From positions 1,489,001 to 1,553,000 of the forward strand of contig NZ_CP033043.1 in assembly GCF_003667825.1 (NCBI RefSeq): a DNA stretch of 64,000 nt, in the 5' to 3' direction. Positions 44,898 through 52,772 of this stretch are shown piece after piece (within the stretch, counting starts at the first letter, position 1; each line of letters begins with the position of its first letter). The notes beneath the pieces are model-generated. The model saw only the letters and a program-made list of their open reading frames with translations. It was not told the origin of the DNA and made no database searches. Made by a program: the position numbers and the translations under genes. This stretch comes from Metabacillus litoralis (GTDB lineage: Bacteria; Bacillota; Bacilli; Bacillales; Bacillaceae).

Positions 44898-45092
44898 TTC
44901 ACTTCACCTACTTTTCAGTCCAATTAATGTTATCACTTCTTCCACTTAACTCTCCGTTCAGTTTAAGTGTAATTCACATACACTTATCACACTTTCATTT
45001 TAATTGACCTTCTCCAATATGGCTCTTACCATAAGAACGACACGAATCCTACACATTTGCATCCTATAGTTCAATAAGAACTAATCTACACT

Positions 45093-45512
45093 TTAAAGAG
45101 TAATTAATGGTAAATAGTTTGATAAAACTTCAACAACATCATCGGATGTCATAAATACATAGTGCTTCACATCATCTTGGTAATCCCACTTCCCACACCC
45201 CTCTTTCTTAAACCAATTAAGATAAGAAGAATTTTTAACTTTGAATAGTGACCAATTACTATAAAATTCACCTCCATACTCCTTATCTAAATCGCGTAAT
45301 GTCTGATACAAATCTCCTTCATCGGTGTTTCTATAAGATAAAACTCCACTGTCGAAATTAAATGCTATTGTTTTATCATCTCCTGTTTCAAATAGTAAAG
45401 TAAGACCATTTTTATTATCAATTAGACTTTGTAAATAAATCCTCTTAGGGAAACTATGTACTGGTTCCCATCTTTCCCAAATCTCTTTCATACTTAAATT
45501 AACCTCACTCAT
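45093..45512 (-). CDS. Protein of unknown function, candidate orphan immunity protein
   Basis: The 139-residue acidic, aromatic-rich soluble protein has strands such as LTLLFETGDDKTIAFNFDSGVLSYRNTDEGD and two WF segments. The pattern (FDSGVLSYRNTDEGD..., SSYLNWFKKEGCGKW) resembles small immunity-type proteins of contact or LXG systems in Bacilli, but I cannot name a family. No toxin gene is adjacent. Confidence 0.55.
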   Translation of the reverse strand: MSEVNLSMKEIWERWEPVHSFPKRIYLQSLIDNKNGLTLLFETGDDKTIAFNFDSGVLSYRNTDEGDLYQTLRDLDKEYGGEFYSNWSLFKVKNSSYLNWFKKEGCGKWDYQDDVKHYVFMTSDDVVEVLSNYLPLITL

Positions 45513-45613
45513 TAACTTTTTTAATTATTTTATCACTCCATCTTGAAGTAAACTCCGTTACACCTCTTTACAATTACAATTTTATTCTAATTGATCTTCA
45601 GCAAAATGGCCTT

Positions 45614-45651
45614 AATGAAAAAGAGCACAAATTACTGTGCTCTTTTTCATT
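45614..45651 (-). terminator. Terminator after the recombinase gene
   Basis: AATGAAAAAGAGCACA (45614-45629) pairs perfectly with TGTGCTCTTTTTCATT (45636-45651), 10 bp after the recombinase stop codon. It can act in both directions. It is preceded by the AATGGCCTTAATG module of the dispersed repeats. Confidence 0.85.
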
Positions 45652-45661
45652 AAATATCTTT

Positions 45662-46551
45662 TTAAAAGTATTGATTATAGAACTGATGCCTTAGCTTTCC
45701 ACTTAACTGAGCATAAACCCTGGTTGTTTCACTTTTTTCATGTCCAAGTAGACTTTGTATAACATCAAGTGGAGCACCATTATTCAACATATGTGTAGCA
45801 TAGCTATGCCTAAGTTGATGGGGGTGAATCGTTTTATTAATTCCTGCACGATTGGATATTCTTTTTATAATATATCTCATTAAATCGATACTCATTCGAT
45901 GCTGTGGCTTCCTTTCAGTAACAAATAACGCTTGATCAGTATCTACTCTTTCATCTAAGTACCTTTTTAGCCAAATATCACACTTTACATTAAAATACAC
46001 TTCTCTTTCTTTATCACCTTTACCACGAACCACAACTGACTGGCTATGAAAATCTACATCATCACGATTAAGTTTTATAACCTCACCTATACGACATCCT
46101 GTAGAATACATAAACTCAAATAATGCCTTTTCCATTGAAGTAAGACAAGATTCCCGTAAGAGTTCAATTTCTTGTTCAGAAAGGAACTTAGGTATTCGTT
46201 TCCCTTGTTTCGGCTCTTTAATTTTAGTTGTGGATTCTTCACTATGATCCCTTCGCCATGAGCCCAATTAAATATGGATTTGAGAAATCTTATTCTATGT
46301 CCTAAGCTAGAAGGCTTTAAATGACTTCCTTTTTCAACCAGATATTCTTTCAATATATCCGTGGTAAAGTTAGTTATGTCCATATCACCAAAACATCTCA
46401 TTAGCACATATAGTTGATATTTGTAATTTTGCATTGTAAGGACTGAATAACCTTCAATCCTTTTATCAGATTCATATTTTCTCCATGCTTCAGATAATAG
46501 CAATCTATCCACACTCCTACCATTTATTGAGTTTTTTAGAATTATGGACAT
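45662..46551 (-). pseudogene. Tyrosine recombinase, frameshifted
   Basis: Two overlapping frames together make one XerC/D-like recombinase of about 295 residues. The first (46551 down) has the SAM-like N-terminal domain (YKYQLYVLMRCFGDMDITNFT...RIRFLKSIFNWAHGEGI.VKNP). The second holds the catalytic domain: Arg in STGCRIGEVIKLNRDD, Lys in RGKGDKEREV, HxxR as HPHQLRHSYATHM, His in LLGHEKSETT and Tyr in TRVYAQLS. The join lies near 46220-46235, where NP in one frame should continue as TKIKEPKQGKRIP in the other. As read it is non-functional; a single-base error would restore it. A 22-bp sequence beside its start recurs at 55637. Confidence 0.85.
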
Positions 46552-46553
46552 TG

Positions 46554-46575
46554 ATTACTAGTTTTATTCAACAAA
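46554..46575 (+). repeat. 22-bp direct repeat next to the recombinase, left copy
   Basis: This segment (core ACTAGTTTTATTCAACAAA) is identical to 55637-55658, which directly precedes hairpin repeat 11. It lies three bases outside the recombinase start codon and could be an attachment-site core. Confidence 0.5.
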
Positions 46576-46646
46576 CGTGGAAATTAACATAAAAATAATT
46601 AATCATACACCTAATCTTTAAGGTTTAGATACAATTGTTGAATCTC

Positions 46647-46958
46647 TTATTTGATATTGCGCAAGTACAATACCCACCAAACAAATAGAAACATAAAACC
46701 TATCAAGGTAAAAATAGACCACATAGCACCTTGTTGTATCTGATTAACTAAATGTTCAAATTCGTTAATTCCTTCTGCTCTACCAATACTATTGACTAGC
46801 CAAATTATAGGAACTGAAAAAGTAATAAATATGGCTACAATGGACAAGCCCTTGTTAACCCTTTTTAGCACACTAAATATTGCAGCAACTAAAGTTATTA
46901 ATAAAAATAAGTAGTATACTACCAAAAACCATGCAGGCAAGGTTTCCCAATTGTTCAT
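46647..46958 (-). CDS. Small three-helix membrane protein
   Basis: The 103-residue protein has hydrophobic segments at about 9-30, 39-57 and 80-99 and a short polar loop (NSIGRAEGINEFEHLVNQIQ). No family is recognised. It is separated from the SMI1/KNR4 gene by hairpin repeat copy 8. Confidence 0.6.
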   Translation of the reverse strand: MNNWETLPAWFLVVYYLFLLITLVAAIFSVLKRVNKGLSIVAIFITFSVPIIWLVNSIGRAEGINEFEHLVNQIQQGAMWSIFTLIGFMFLFVWWVLYLRNIK

Positions 46959-47053
46959 TTTTCCCCTCCTTAGTCTTTGTTAACATTCAATCTGTAAACT
47001 ATCCTTGAATTTTTTTCCTAATTTTAACATATAAACATAGTCAAAAACGTAAA

Positions 47054-47101
47054 ATAAGCACCTTTCCTTGTTCCAGAAAGGCGCTTCTATTGTTGAAGAT
47101 C
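47054..47101 (+). repeat. Dispersed hairpin repeat, copy 8
   Basis: AAGCACCTTTCC pairs with GAAAGGCGCTT, followed by CTATTGTTGAAGAT; 58 nt after the immunity stop codon, works as a minus-strand terminator. Confidence 0.7.
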
Positions 47102-47158
47102 ATTTTATAAAGTAAACAAACCTAGAAAGGCATTTAGCCTACCAAAGTTTGTTATTTA

Positions 47159-47593
47159 TTAGTTCAAAAAAGTCGGTAACTGTTTTAACCATTCTTCAAA
47201 GTTATTAGCTTCTTTATCTACATTAGTTTCTTCATGTGAATAATAGTAAACTCCTGAGTTTGGACACTCATTGGATAGAAGGCAGAAGTAATCACCATTA
47301 CCTATACCATAAAATGGGATTAATTCTTCCTTCCATCCCCCCTGTTTCATTTCATAGTCATAGGTAAATTCAATAGTGTCATTTCCATTTGTATTTCCAT
47401 TGGAAACATTTAAGATATCTCCTGGAAACGAATATTCAGACATTAATTCAATAAAAAATTTAAATTCAGATGGAAATAAACATCCAAACTTTTTTTCGAT
47501 ATTTTCCCAATCACTTGCCAAAGGAATATCTAAATTTCCTAATTCTTTATCTAATAAACCATCTAATAATTTTGCAATCTCATCTCTTGTCAC
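47159..47593 (-). CDS. SMI1/KNR4 (SUKH) immunity protein, YobK-like
   Basis: The 144-residue protein shows the SUKH pattern: WENIEKKFGCLFPSEFKFFIELMSEYSFPGDIL near the N-terminus, IPFYGIGNGDYFCLL in the middle, and ...NNFEEWLKQLP at the end. SUKH-1 proteins neutralise nuclease toxins. The gene starts 15 bp after the stop codon of an LXG toxin with an HNH-type C-terminus, the same pairing as YobL/YobK in Bacillus subtilis. Confidence 0.88.
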   Translation of the reverse strand: MTRDEIAKLLDGLLDKELGNLDIPLASDWENIEKKFGCLFPSEFKFFIELMSEYSFPGDILNVSNGNTNGNDTIEFTYDYEMKQGGWKEELIPFYGIGNGDYFCLLSNECPNSGVYYYSHEETNVDKEANNFEEWLKQLPTFLN

Positions 47594-47608
47594 TTACTTT
47601 TCCTCCTT

Positions 47609-49201
47609 TTAAATCCCTTCTCCTGGTAGTATATATCCTTTTCCTCTTTCTTTATAGTGTTCTCTAATCTCCTTTGCTCTTTGAGAAGGAGTTAACTGGG
47701 AAGGTTTTTCATGACGTGTATGATTTCCTCCACCTCTATGAGTTCTTTGCTCTAATTCATCTAATATCCCACCATTTTTAACAGGGACTTGTTGCCTATG
47801 GTGTGCTTCTATATTTTTATCACCATGGGTCATTTTAGTTGTTGGTCCTTTTCCTTGACGCATTCTTATGACTTCTTCAATTGTTTTTGGCTCATATCTT
47901 ACAGGTGGAATAGACATAGGTGGGTCTGGATTTGGATAATTGGATGGGCTTAGCTTGGCATCACCCTTACCAACTTGCTTTTTCACAATGTTATTTATAG
48001 ACTTTTTGATGAAAGTCTTTGGTCTCATTACATATTCTAGTATTGCTAAAGGTGTTCCTTCAAAAAAGGTATCTAATTCTTTTCCTCCACCTACTCTATC
48101 TGGTGGTATCTTATCTACCTTCTCACGAACATTCCCAAATACTCTGATAGTTAGACCATTTCCATATACATAATAGTCACCACTATATTCTTTCATTTCA
48201 TCAATAACATTTACAATTTCTACAGGATCCTGTTGAATTGCTTCAAATTCTTCTTTTGTGAGTTTTACAGCTTCATGGTTTTCTCTATCTTCCACGACAG
48301 GTCTAGAACCAAACCTAATATACGTTAACAATGCATAATTCAATCGTTCATCTAATCTCAGCTCTAATCCAGTTACTGGATCAAATCCGTATCTGGCACG
48401 AAGTATATCATAATAACCAGAAAACTCAGCCAAATTAAACTCATCATGATTCCCATTAGCTTCGTATCTTGTATTGGTTTGGATTCCCATTTCCTCAAGC
48501 TCTTTATTTTTCAGCCGAAGGTAGGTATCCGTATGAAACTTTGCTCCTCCTTGAAGCTGATAGATTTCACTCGCACGAAAGGCTTTTGCATCAAAGGAAA
48601 TGGGTTGTATTCTTACTCCTGTAGTAGTGGCATCTCGTAATGCCTGAAACAAGGCTTGTGCATTGTCCTGTTCATAGATGGAATACATATATTCATTGAG
48701 TAACTCTTGATCGACCCTCTCAACAACTTCTATTGTTTTTTCTCTATTCATTTGTGCATCTTCCAAGTTTACCTGAAAGTCTGAGGTGGAAAATACTTGT
48801 AAGGAAAGTATATCATTTATTTTTTGGAAGATGCTATTTAGTTCACTTCTATATTGATCGGCCATATCGGCCGCTTGTCTTTCACTTTTACTTAATTCAT
48901 CTTCTAAAAAGCTGCTATGTACAACCGTATCTGCACCTAACTTTTCACTGACTAATTTATGCTTTACTCCTTCAAAAAACGCAATTTGACAATCTATTAA
49001 TAAAAACAAGGCATCTATGACTTCCATATGAGCCTTATAAAACCCTTTTATCGCATCGGCACCTTGCCCGACAAATGAGTCTAGTTGGACAATCACTTGA
49101 AACGTTTTTTGTAAGGTTTCTAGCTGTGATCGTAGTTTTGCGTAATCATTTGATCGTTGATCCATCGTATCGACTAGCGACTGTGAATCAAGTACTCTCA
49201 A
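47609..49201 (-). CDS. LXG polymorphic toxin with HNH/EndoVII-type nuclease domain, YobL-like
   Basis: The 530-residue protein starts with TTG (GAGGTGAGG upstream). Residues 1-about 200 are the helical LXG domain (MRVLDSQSLVDTMDQRSNDY), which addresses the protein to the type VII (Ess/Yuk) secretion system. A linker (about 200-410) is nearly identical to that of the first LXG gene. The C-terminal 110 residues are unique: KMTHGDKNIEAHHRQQVPVKNGGILDELEQRTHRGGGNHTRHEKP has the His pattern of a HNH/EndoVII nuclease. Its immunity gene follows directly. The target would be nucleic acid in a competing cell. Confidence 0.9.
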   Translation of the reverse strand: MRVLDSQSLVDTMDQRSNDYAKLRSQLETLQKTFQVIVQLDSFVGQGADAIKGFYKAHMEVIDALFLLIDCQIAFFEGVKHKLVSEKLGADTVVHSSFLEDELSKSERQAADMADQYRSELNSIFQKINDILSLQVFSTSDFQVNLEDAQMNREKTIEVVERVDQELLNEYMYSIYEQDNAQALFQALRDATTTGVRIQPISFDAKAFRASEIYQLQGGAKFHTDTYLRLKNKELEEMGIQTNTRYEANGNHDEFNLAEFSGYYDILRARYGFDPVTGLELRLDERLNYALLTYIRFGSRPVVEDRENHEAVKLTKEEFEAIQQDPVEIVNVIDEMKEYSGDYYVYGNGLTIRVFGNVREKVDKIPPDRVGGGKELDTFFEGTPLAILEYVMRPKTFIKKSINNIVKKQVGKGDAKLSPSNYPNPDPPMSIPPVRYEPKTIEEVIRMRQGKGPTTKMTHGDKNIEAHHRQQVPVKNGGILDELEQRTHRGGGNHTRHEKPSQLTPSQRAKEIREHYKERGKGYILPGEGI

Positions 49202-49533
49202 AACCTCACCTCATCTCCTCAACCGTTCATTCTCAATGCAATTGAATCATTGTACTTATTTCTAATACTCTTCACCCAAACCAGCACATCTTCAAGATAC
49301 AATTCAGATAGCTATTTGTTTACATACTTATGCATTATAAATGAACGATTTAGGAAAAATAAGGTAAAAATTAACTAAATTGTAAAAGTAACCCTACTAT
49401 ATTCCTGAATAAAAATACTCAATAATCACAATAATTTTACTATAAGACGCATATGTTATATTCAAGAACAGCGCTTCTATTCGGAAGATCGCACTTGAAC
49501 TAAAGCTCCCGTTCGTGAAGTATCACTATTCCT
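49202..49533. repeat. Upstream flank shared by both LXG genes, ending at hairpin repeat 9
   Basis: It matches 42285-42572 in order and sequence. The likeness ends at the hairpin repeat (49459-49490), beyond which the two loci differ. Confidence 0.75.
49459..49490 (+). repeat. Dispersed hairpin repeat, copy 9
   Basis: TTCAAGAACAGCGCTTCTATT then CGGAAGATC, 44 nt after the stop codon of the next minus-strand membrane gene. Confidence 0.6.
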
Positions 49534-49860
49534 TTAATTAAAGTTTTCATTGTAAATTTGTATCCATTTCTTTCGTTTCAGAAATAAGGCTGTAATCAAA
49601 ACGGCTTCACCTACAACTAATAAACCGATACCTAACACTAACCCTCCAAAAAATAGAAATTCATTTACACCCCAAGCGAAGAAGAACCAGCCTATGATTG
49701 CACATACACCTAATGCTAAGTTAATTGTTCCTGCAATTAAGGTTTGGGGTAAAAACAATCCTGTTTTTCTAATCATAGTCGAACCATATTTAAAACTTAC
49801 AAAAGTCGCTACAATCATATAAATAATATATATAGTCATCGCAATATCTATTTCATTCAT
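49534..49860 (-). CDS. Small membrane protein
   Basis: The product of about 108 residues has three hydrophobic segments (about 5-22, 40-62, 67-93) and a basic C-terminal tail (KRKKWIQIYN). No family is recognised. ATG 49860 has GGAGTGGGG upstream. It is followed by hairpin repeat 9. Confidence 0.6.
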   Translation of the reverse strand: MNEIDIAMTIYIIYMIVATFVSFKYGSTMIRKTGLFLPQTLIAGTINLALGVCAIIGWFFFAWGVNEFLFFGGLVLGIGLLVVGEAVLITALFLKRKKWIQIYNENFN

Positions 49861-50028
49861 ATACCCCACTCCTTTTTTTAGATTTTACCATATAAATCCA
49901 TAATTCTTATTAAAGATTACTGCTTCGTTAACGCAATAAGAAAATGCGTCTAGCTATTTAGTTTAATTTAGGTCATGATTATGCCAAAATTTCGTTTCAA
50001 CTTAGTTTTAATGAAATATTTAATGTTC

Positions 50029-50817
50029 TCAAGATTTAACCTCGATATTTAATTCAGCTACTGAATATAATACTGCTTTTCCGGCCATCTTTACTCGAGT
50101 ATCCTTATGTTTACAATAAAGAGTTCCACCTCTACTTGATAATTGTCTAGCAACCATTTCCTTTTTTTCTAGCCTCTTTGCCCAAAACGGAATTAAGCTA
50201 CAGTGTAAGGAACCTGTTACGGGATCTTCATTTACTTTTAGCTTAGGGAAAAAACCTCGGGAGACAAAATCATAATCACTTCCTTCGGCCGTAACACAAA
50301 CACCCAATCCTTCCGGCAATGCTTCTAATATGGCAAAGTCAGGGGATACGTTTCTAACTTCTTCCTCGGACTCTAGTATGAATAATAGATCTCTATTTAG
50401 GTATGTTTCTTTTGGTACAATTCCCAAAGCGTTAATCATTTGGTCAGTAGCAGAAATTTCTTCTGAAAGAACGGAAGGGAAATCCAGTTCATACAAATCA
50501 TCTTGTTTCTTTACAGTTAACTTTCCACTGATTGTATTGAACTTTACACTCTCTAATTGCATTTCATAGTAATTTAGAATGATAAATGCTGTTGCTAACG
50601 TTGCGTGCCCACAAAGGTTAATCTCTCCTCCAGGTGTAAACCATCTCAGCCCATAATGTGCTCCTTCTTTTACTGTAAATGCTGTTTCCGATAGGTTATT
50701 CTCAATTGCTATACTCTGCATAAGTTCATCTGAAATCCATTCATCCATAAGACATACTCCCGCTGGATTTCCTTCAAAAACCTTATCTGCAAAAGCATCG
50801 ACTACAAAGTATTTCAT
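50029..50817 (-). CDS. PhzF-family isomerase/epimerase
   Basis: The product of 262 residues has the PhzF hallmarks: VDAFADKVFEGNPAGVCLMD, ETAFTV with catalytic Glu near residue 45, RWFTPGGEINLCGHATLATA and VTGSLHCSLIPFWA. PhzF proteins are two-domain isomerases acting on small aromatic or amino acid substrates; the substrate is unknown. ATG 50817 follows GGAGGG. It is divergent from a MocR regulator whose boxes lie between them, and is probably its target. Confidence 0.88.
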   Translation of the reverse strand: MKYFVVDAFADKVFEGNPAGVCLMDEWISDELMQSIAIENNLSETAFTVKEGAHYGLRWFTPGGEINLCGHATLATAFIILNYYEMQLESVKFNTISGKLTVKKQDDLYELDFPSVLSEEISATDQMINALGIVPKETYLNRDLLFILESEEEVRNVSPDFAILEALPEGLGVCVTAEGSDYDFVSRGFFPKLKVNEDPVTGSLHCSLIPFWAKRLEKKEMVARQLSSRGGTLYCKHKDTRVKMAGKAVLYSVAELNIEVKS

Positions 50818-50831
50818 TTCATTTCCCTCCA

Positions 50832-50909
50832 AGTGTTATAATGTGTTTGCTAAATTAATGGTAGTTTATACCTGTTTATATATAACACTCAACGCTCGAG
50901 TATAACACT
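50832..50909. promoter_or_regulatory. Intergenic MocR boxes
   Basis: TATAACACT occurs at 50881-50889 and 50901-50909 as direct repeats 20 bp apart, and inverted at 50832-50840 (AGTGTTATA). Direct repeats two helical turns apart are the usual binding arrangement of MocR regulators. Confidence 0.6.
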
Positions 50910-50924
50910 TAAAGGAGAAAAATC

Positions 50925-52400
50925 ATGCATATTGAAATTCAACGTAATTCTGACGTTTCAATAACGAAACAAATATACCTTTCGATTCTCGACCATATCC
51001 GTTCAGATCTCTTAGAAGAAGAGCTACAATTACCTTCTGTACGCGAACTCTCAAAACAACTTGGAGTAAGTTTAGTTACTGTAGTAAAGGCCTATCAAAA
51101 GCTAGAACAAGAGGGATTTATAACTTCAGTTCAAGGGAAAGGAACGTTTATTAGGAAGACGAAAATGGAAGAAACAAGTAAAGAAGGAACTCATTCATAT
51201 GATTGGCAACTTTCTGTTCAGGATTATTTACCTAGGTCTCAATTTGCTCGTTTTCACCAAGTCCCTGAAAAAATCCATCTTTCGTCTTCAATGATAGATC
51301 CTGGTCTTCTACCAAATCGATACTTAGAGCAAGAAATTCACAAGATGCTTTCTGAAAACCCAAAAGTTCTCTCACAGTACGGAGAAATCCAAGGAGATAA
51401 AGCGCTTAGGCAAGCAATGGTTGAGTATTTACAGAGGATGGATCTACCAACCTCTCCTGATAATATTTTAGTTACTAGTGGTTCACAACAAGGAATTGAC
51501 CTAATTGCTCGTACTTTTGTAGGTCCAGGTGATGTAGTAGTCATGGAAGCCCCAACTTATCCAGGAGCTATTGATGTGTTTCGTGGGAGAGGTGCTACTA
51601 TTCTTACCGTTGCTGTTGATAGCGATGGAATGAGAGTAGATTTACTCCAAAATTTGTTTGATAAATATAGTCCAAAAATCATTTATACAGTACCTACGTT
51701 CCATAATCCCACTGGTGCTATCATGCCCACCAAACGCCGAAGACAAATTCTTGAAATTGCTAAAAGTACGCAGTGTTTAGTGATTGAGGATGACCCATGT
51801 AGTGAAATATATTTTGAAAGAAAGCCTCCAGCATCAATGAAAAGTCTAGACAAAGACGGTCATGTTATTTACTTGAAAGGCTTAAGCAAAATATTAGCTC
51901 CAGGTTGTAGAATTGGAATATTAGCTGCTTCTGGTTCTATATTCAGACGTTTATTAGCTGCGAAGGCGAATACCGACTTAGGTAGTCCTTTACTTACCCA
52001 AAAAGCAATCATTCCATTTATTACTTCAAAAAGAATGATGGATCATCTAAAGAAATTAAGAACAGCTCTAAAGATAAGGCGCGATCTTGTTCTGGCAATT
52101 CTCACACTACATTCTCCTGAAGAAGTTTCTTGGTTCATACCAGAAGGAGGATTAAACATATGGCTAACTCTTCCTTCTTGGATTAATACAGATCACTTCT
52201 TAATGGAAGCTAAAAAAGAACAAATTACTTTTTTACCTGGCTCAGCTTGTTACCCTACCGAGCAGGAAAATCATCATTTACGATTAAGCTTTTCTTATGT
52301 GAATGAACAGCAATTAAGACAAGGGGTGACAACTATTTGTAACCTGCTTCAATCCGCAATTGATTTAAAAACAAGTCAGGATAGCTCATCACATTTTTGA
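50925..52400 (+). CDS. MocR-family regulator (GntR HTH fused to aminotransferase)
   Basis: The 491-residue protein has a GntR winged helix (ELQLPSVRELSKQLGVSLVTVVKAYQKLEQEGFITSVQGKGTFI, about 35-80) and an aspartate-aminotransferase fold with PLP motifs: NILVTSGSQQGIDLIART, PTFHNPTGAIMP and the Schiff-base Lys in VIYLKGLSKILAPGCRIG. MocR proteins sense PLP, vitamin or amino-acid derivatives and do not usually act as transaminases. The divergent PhzF gene is the likely target. ATG 50925 follows AAAGGAG. Confidence 0.9.
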   Translation: MHIEIQRNSDVSITKQIYLSILDHIRSDLLEEELQLPSVRELSKQLGVSLVTVVKAYQKLEQEGFITSVQGKGTFIRKTKMEETSKEGTHSYDWQLSVQDYLPRSQFARFHQVPEKIHLSSSMIDPGLLPNRYLEQEIHKMLSENPKVLSQYGEIQGDKALRQAMVEYLQRMDLPTSPDNILVTSGSQQGIDLIARTFVGPGDVVVMEAPTYPGAIDVFRGRGATILTVAVDSDGMRVDLLQNLFDKYSPKIIYTVPTFHNPTGAIMPTKRRRQILEIAKSTQCLVIEDDPCSEIYFERKPPASMKSLDKDGHVIYLKGLSKILAPGCRIGILAASGSIFRRLLAAKANTDLGSPLLTQKAIIPFITSKRMMDHLKKLRTALKIRRDLVLAILTLHSPEEVSWFIPEGGLNIWLTLPSWINTDHFLMEAKKEQITFLPGSACYPTEQENHHLRLSFSYVNEQQLRQGVTTICNLLQSAIDLKTSQDSSSHF

Positions 52401-52772
52401 TAACAAGTCTAATTTGATTGTTACTGTTCTAAAAAATAAAACTCCAGTTTTTAGTTTTATTAAAGGTCAAGAAAACAATGGAAGTCTTTTATAACGAATT
52501 TTTCTATGTAATGTTACACATTATAAAGGATAAAACAAGAAGGATAGGGAGAGCAGTGAACATATCTGCTTTACCTATCCTTTTCTGTGCTACAAATGAC
52601 CTCATTCACCAAAACAATCGACCTTGGGTGTTGCGCGCTTTTATTGTTGAAGATCGACATAAATAAAATTAACTAGTTAACTGTCCTTTTGCCTGAACAC
52701 CCTACAATAATATGAATAAAAAACACCCCCTTATCTATTTCATGAAAATAAACAAGGGGAAGAATACATTAC
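52401..52772. other. Gene-free stretch with hairpin repeat 10 and the secDF terminator
   Basis: No gene is supported; an open frame over the repeat has no ribosome binding site. It contains repeat 10 (52629-52655) and a minus-strand terminator at 52719-52759 (CCCCTT/AAGGGG stem with AT extension and a T-run). Confidence 0.6.
52629..52655 (+). repeat. Dispersed hairpin repeat, copy 10
   Basis: GTTGCGCGCTTTTATTGTTG then AAGATC; core GCGCTTTTATTGTTGAAG fully conserved, left arm lost. Confidence 0.65.

Noticed and set aside
52478-52666. 62-residue plus-strand open frame
   Set aside because: It runs through hairpin repeat 10; no ribosome binding site.
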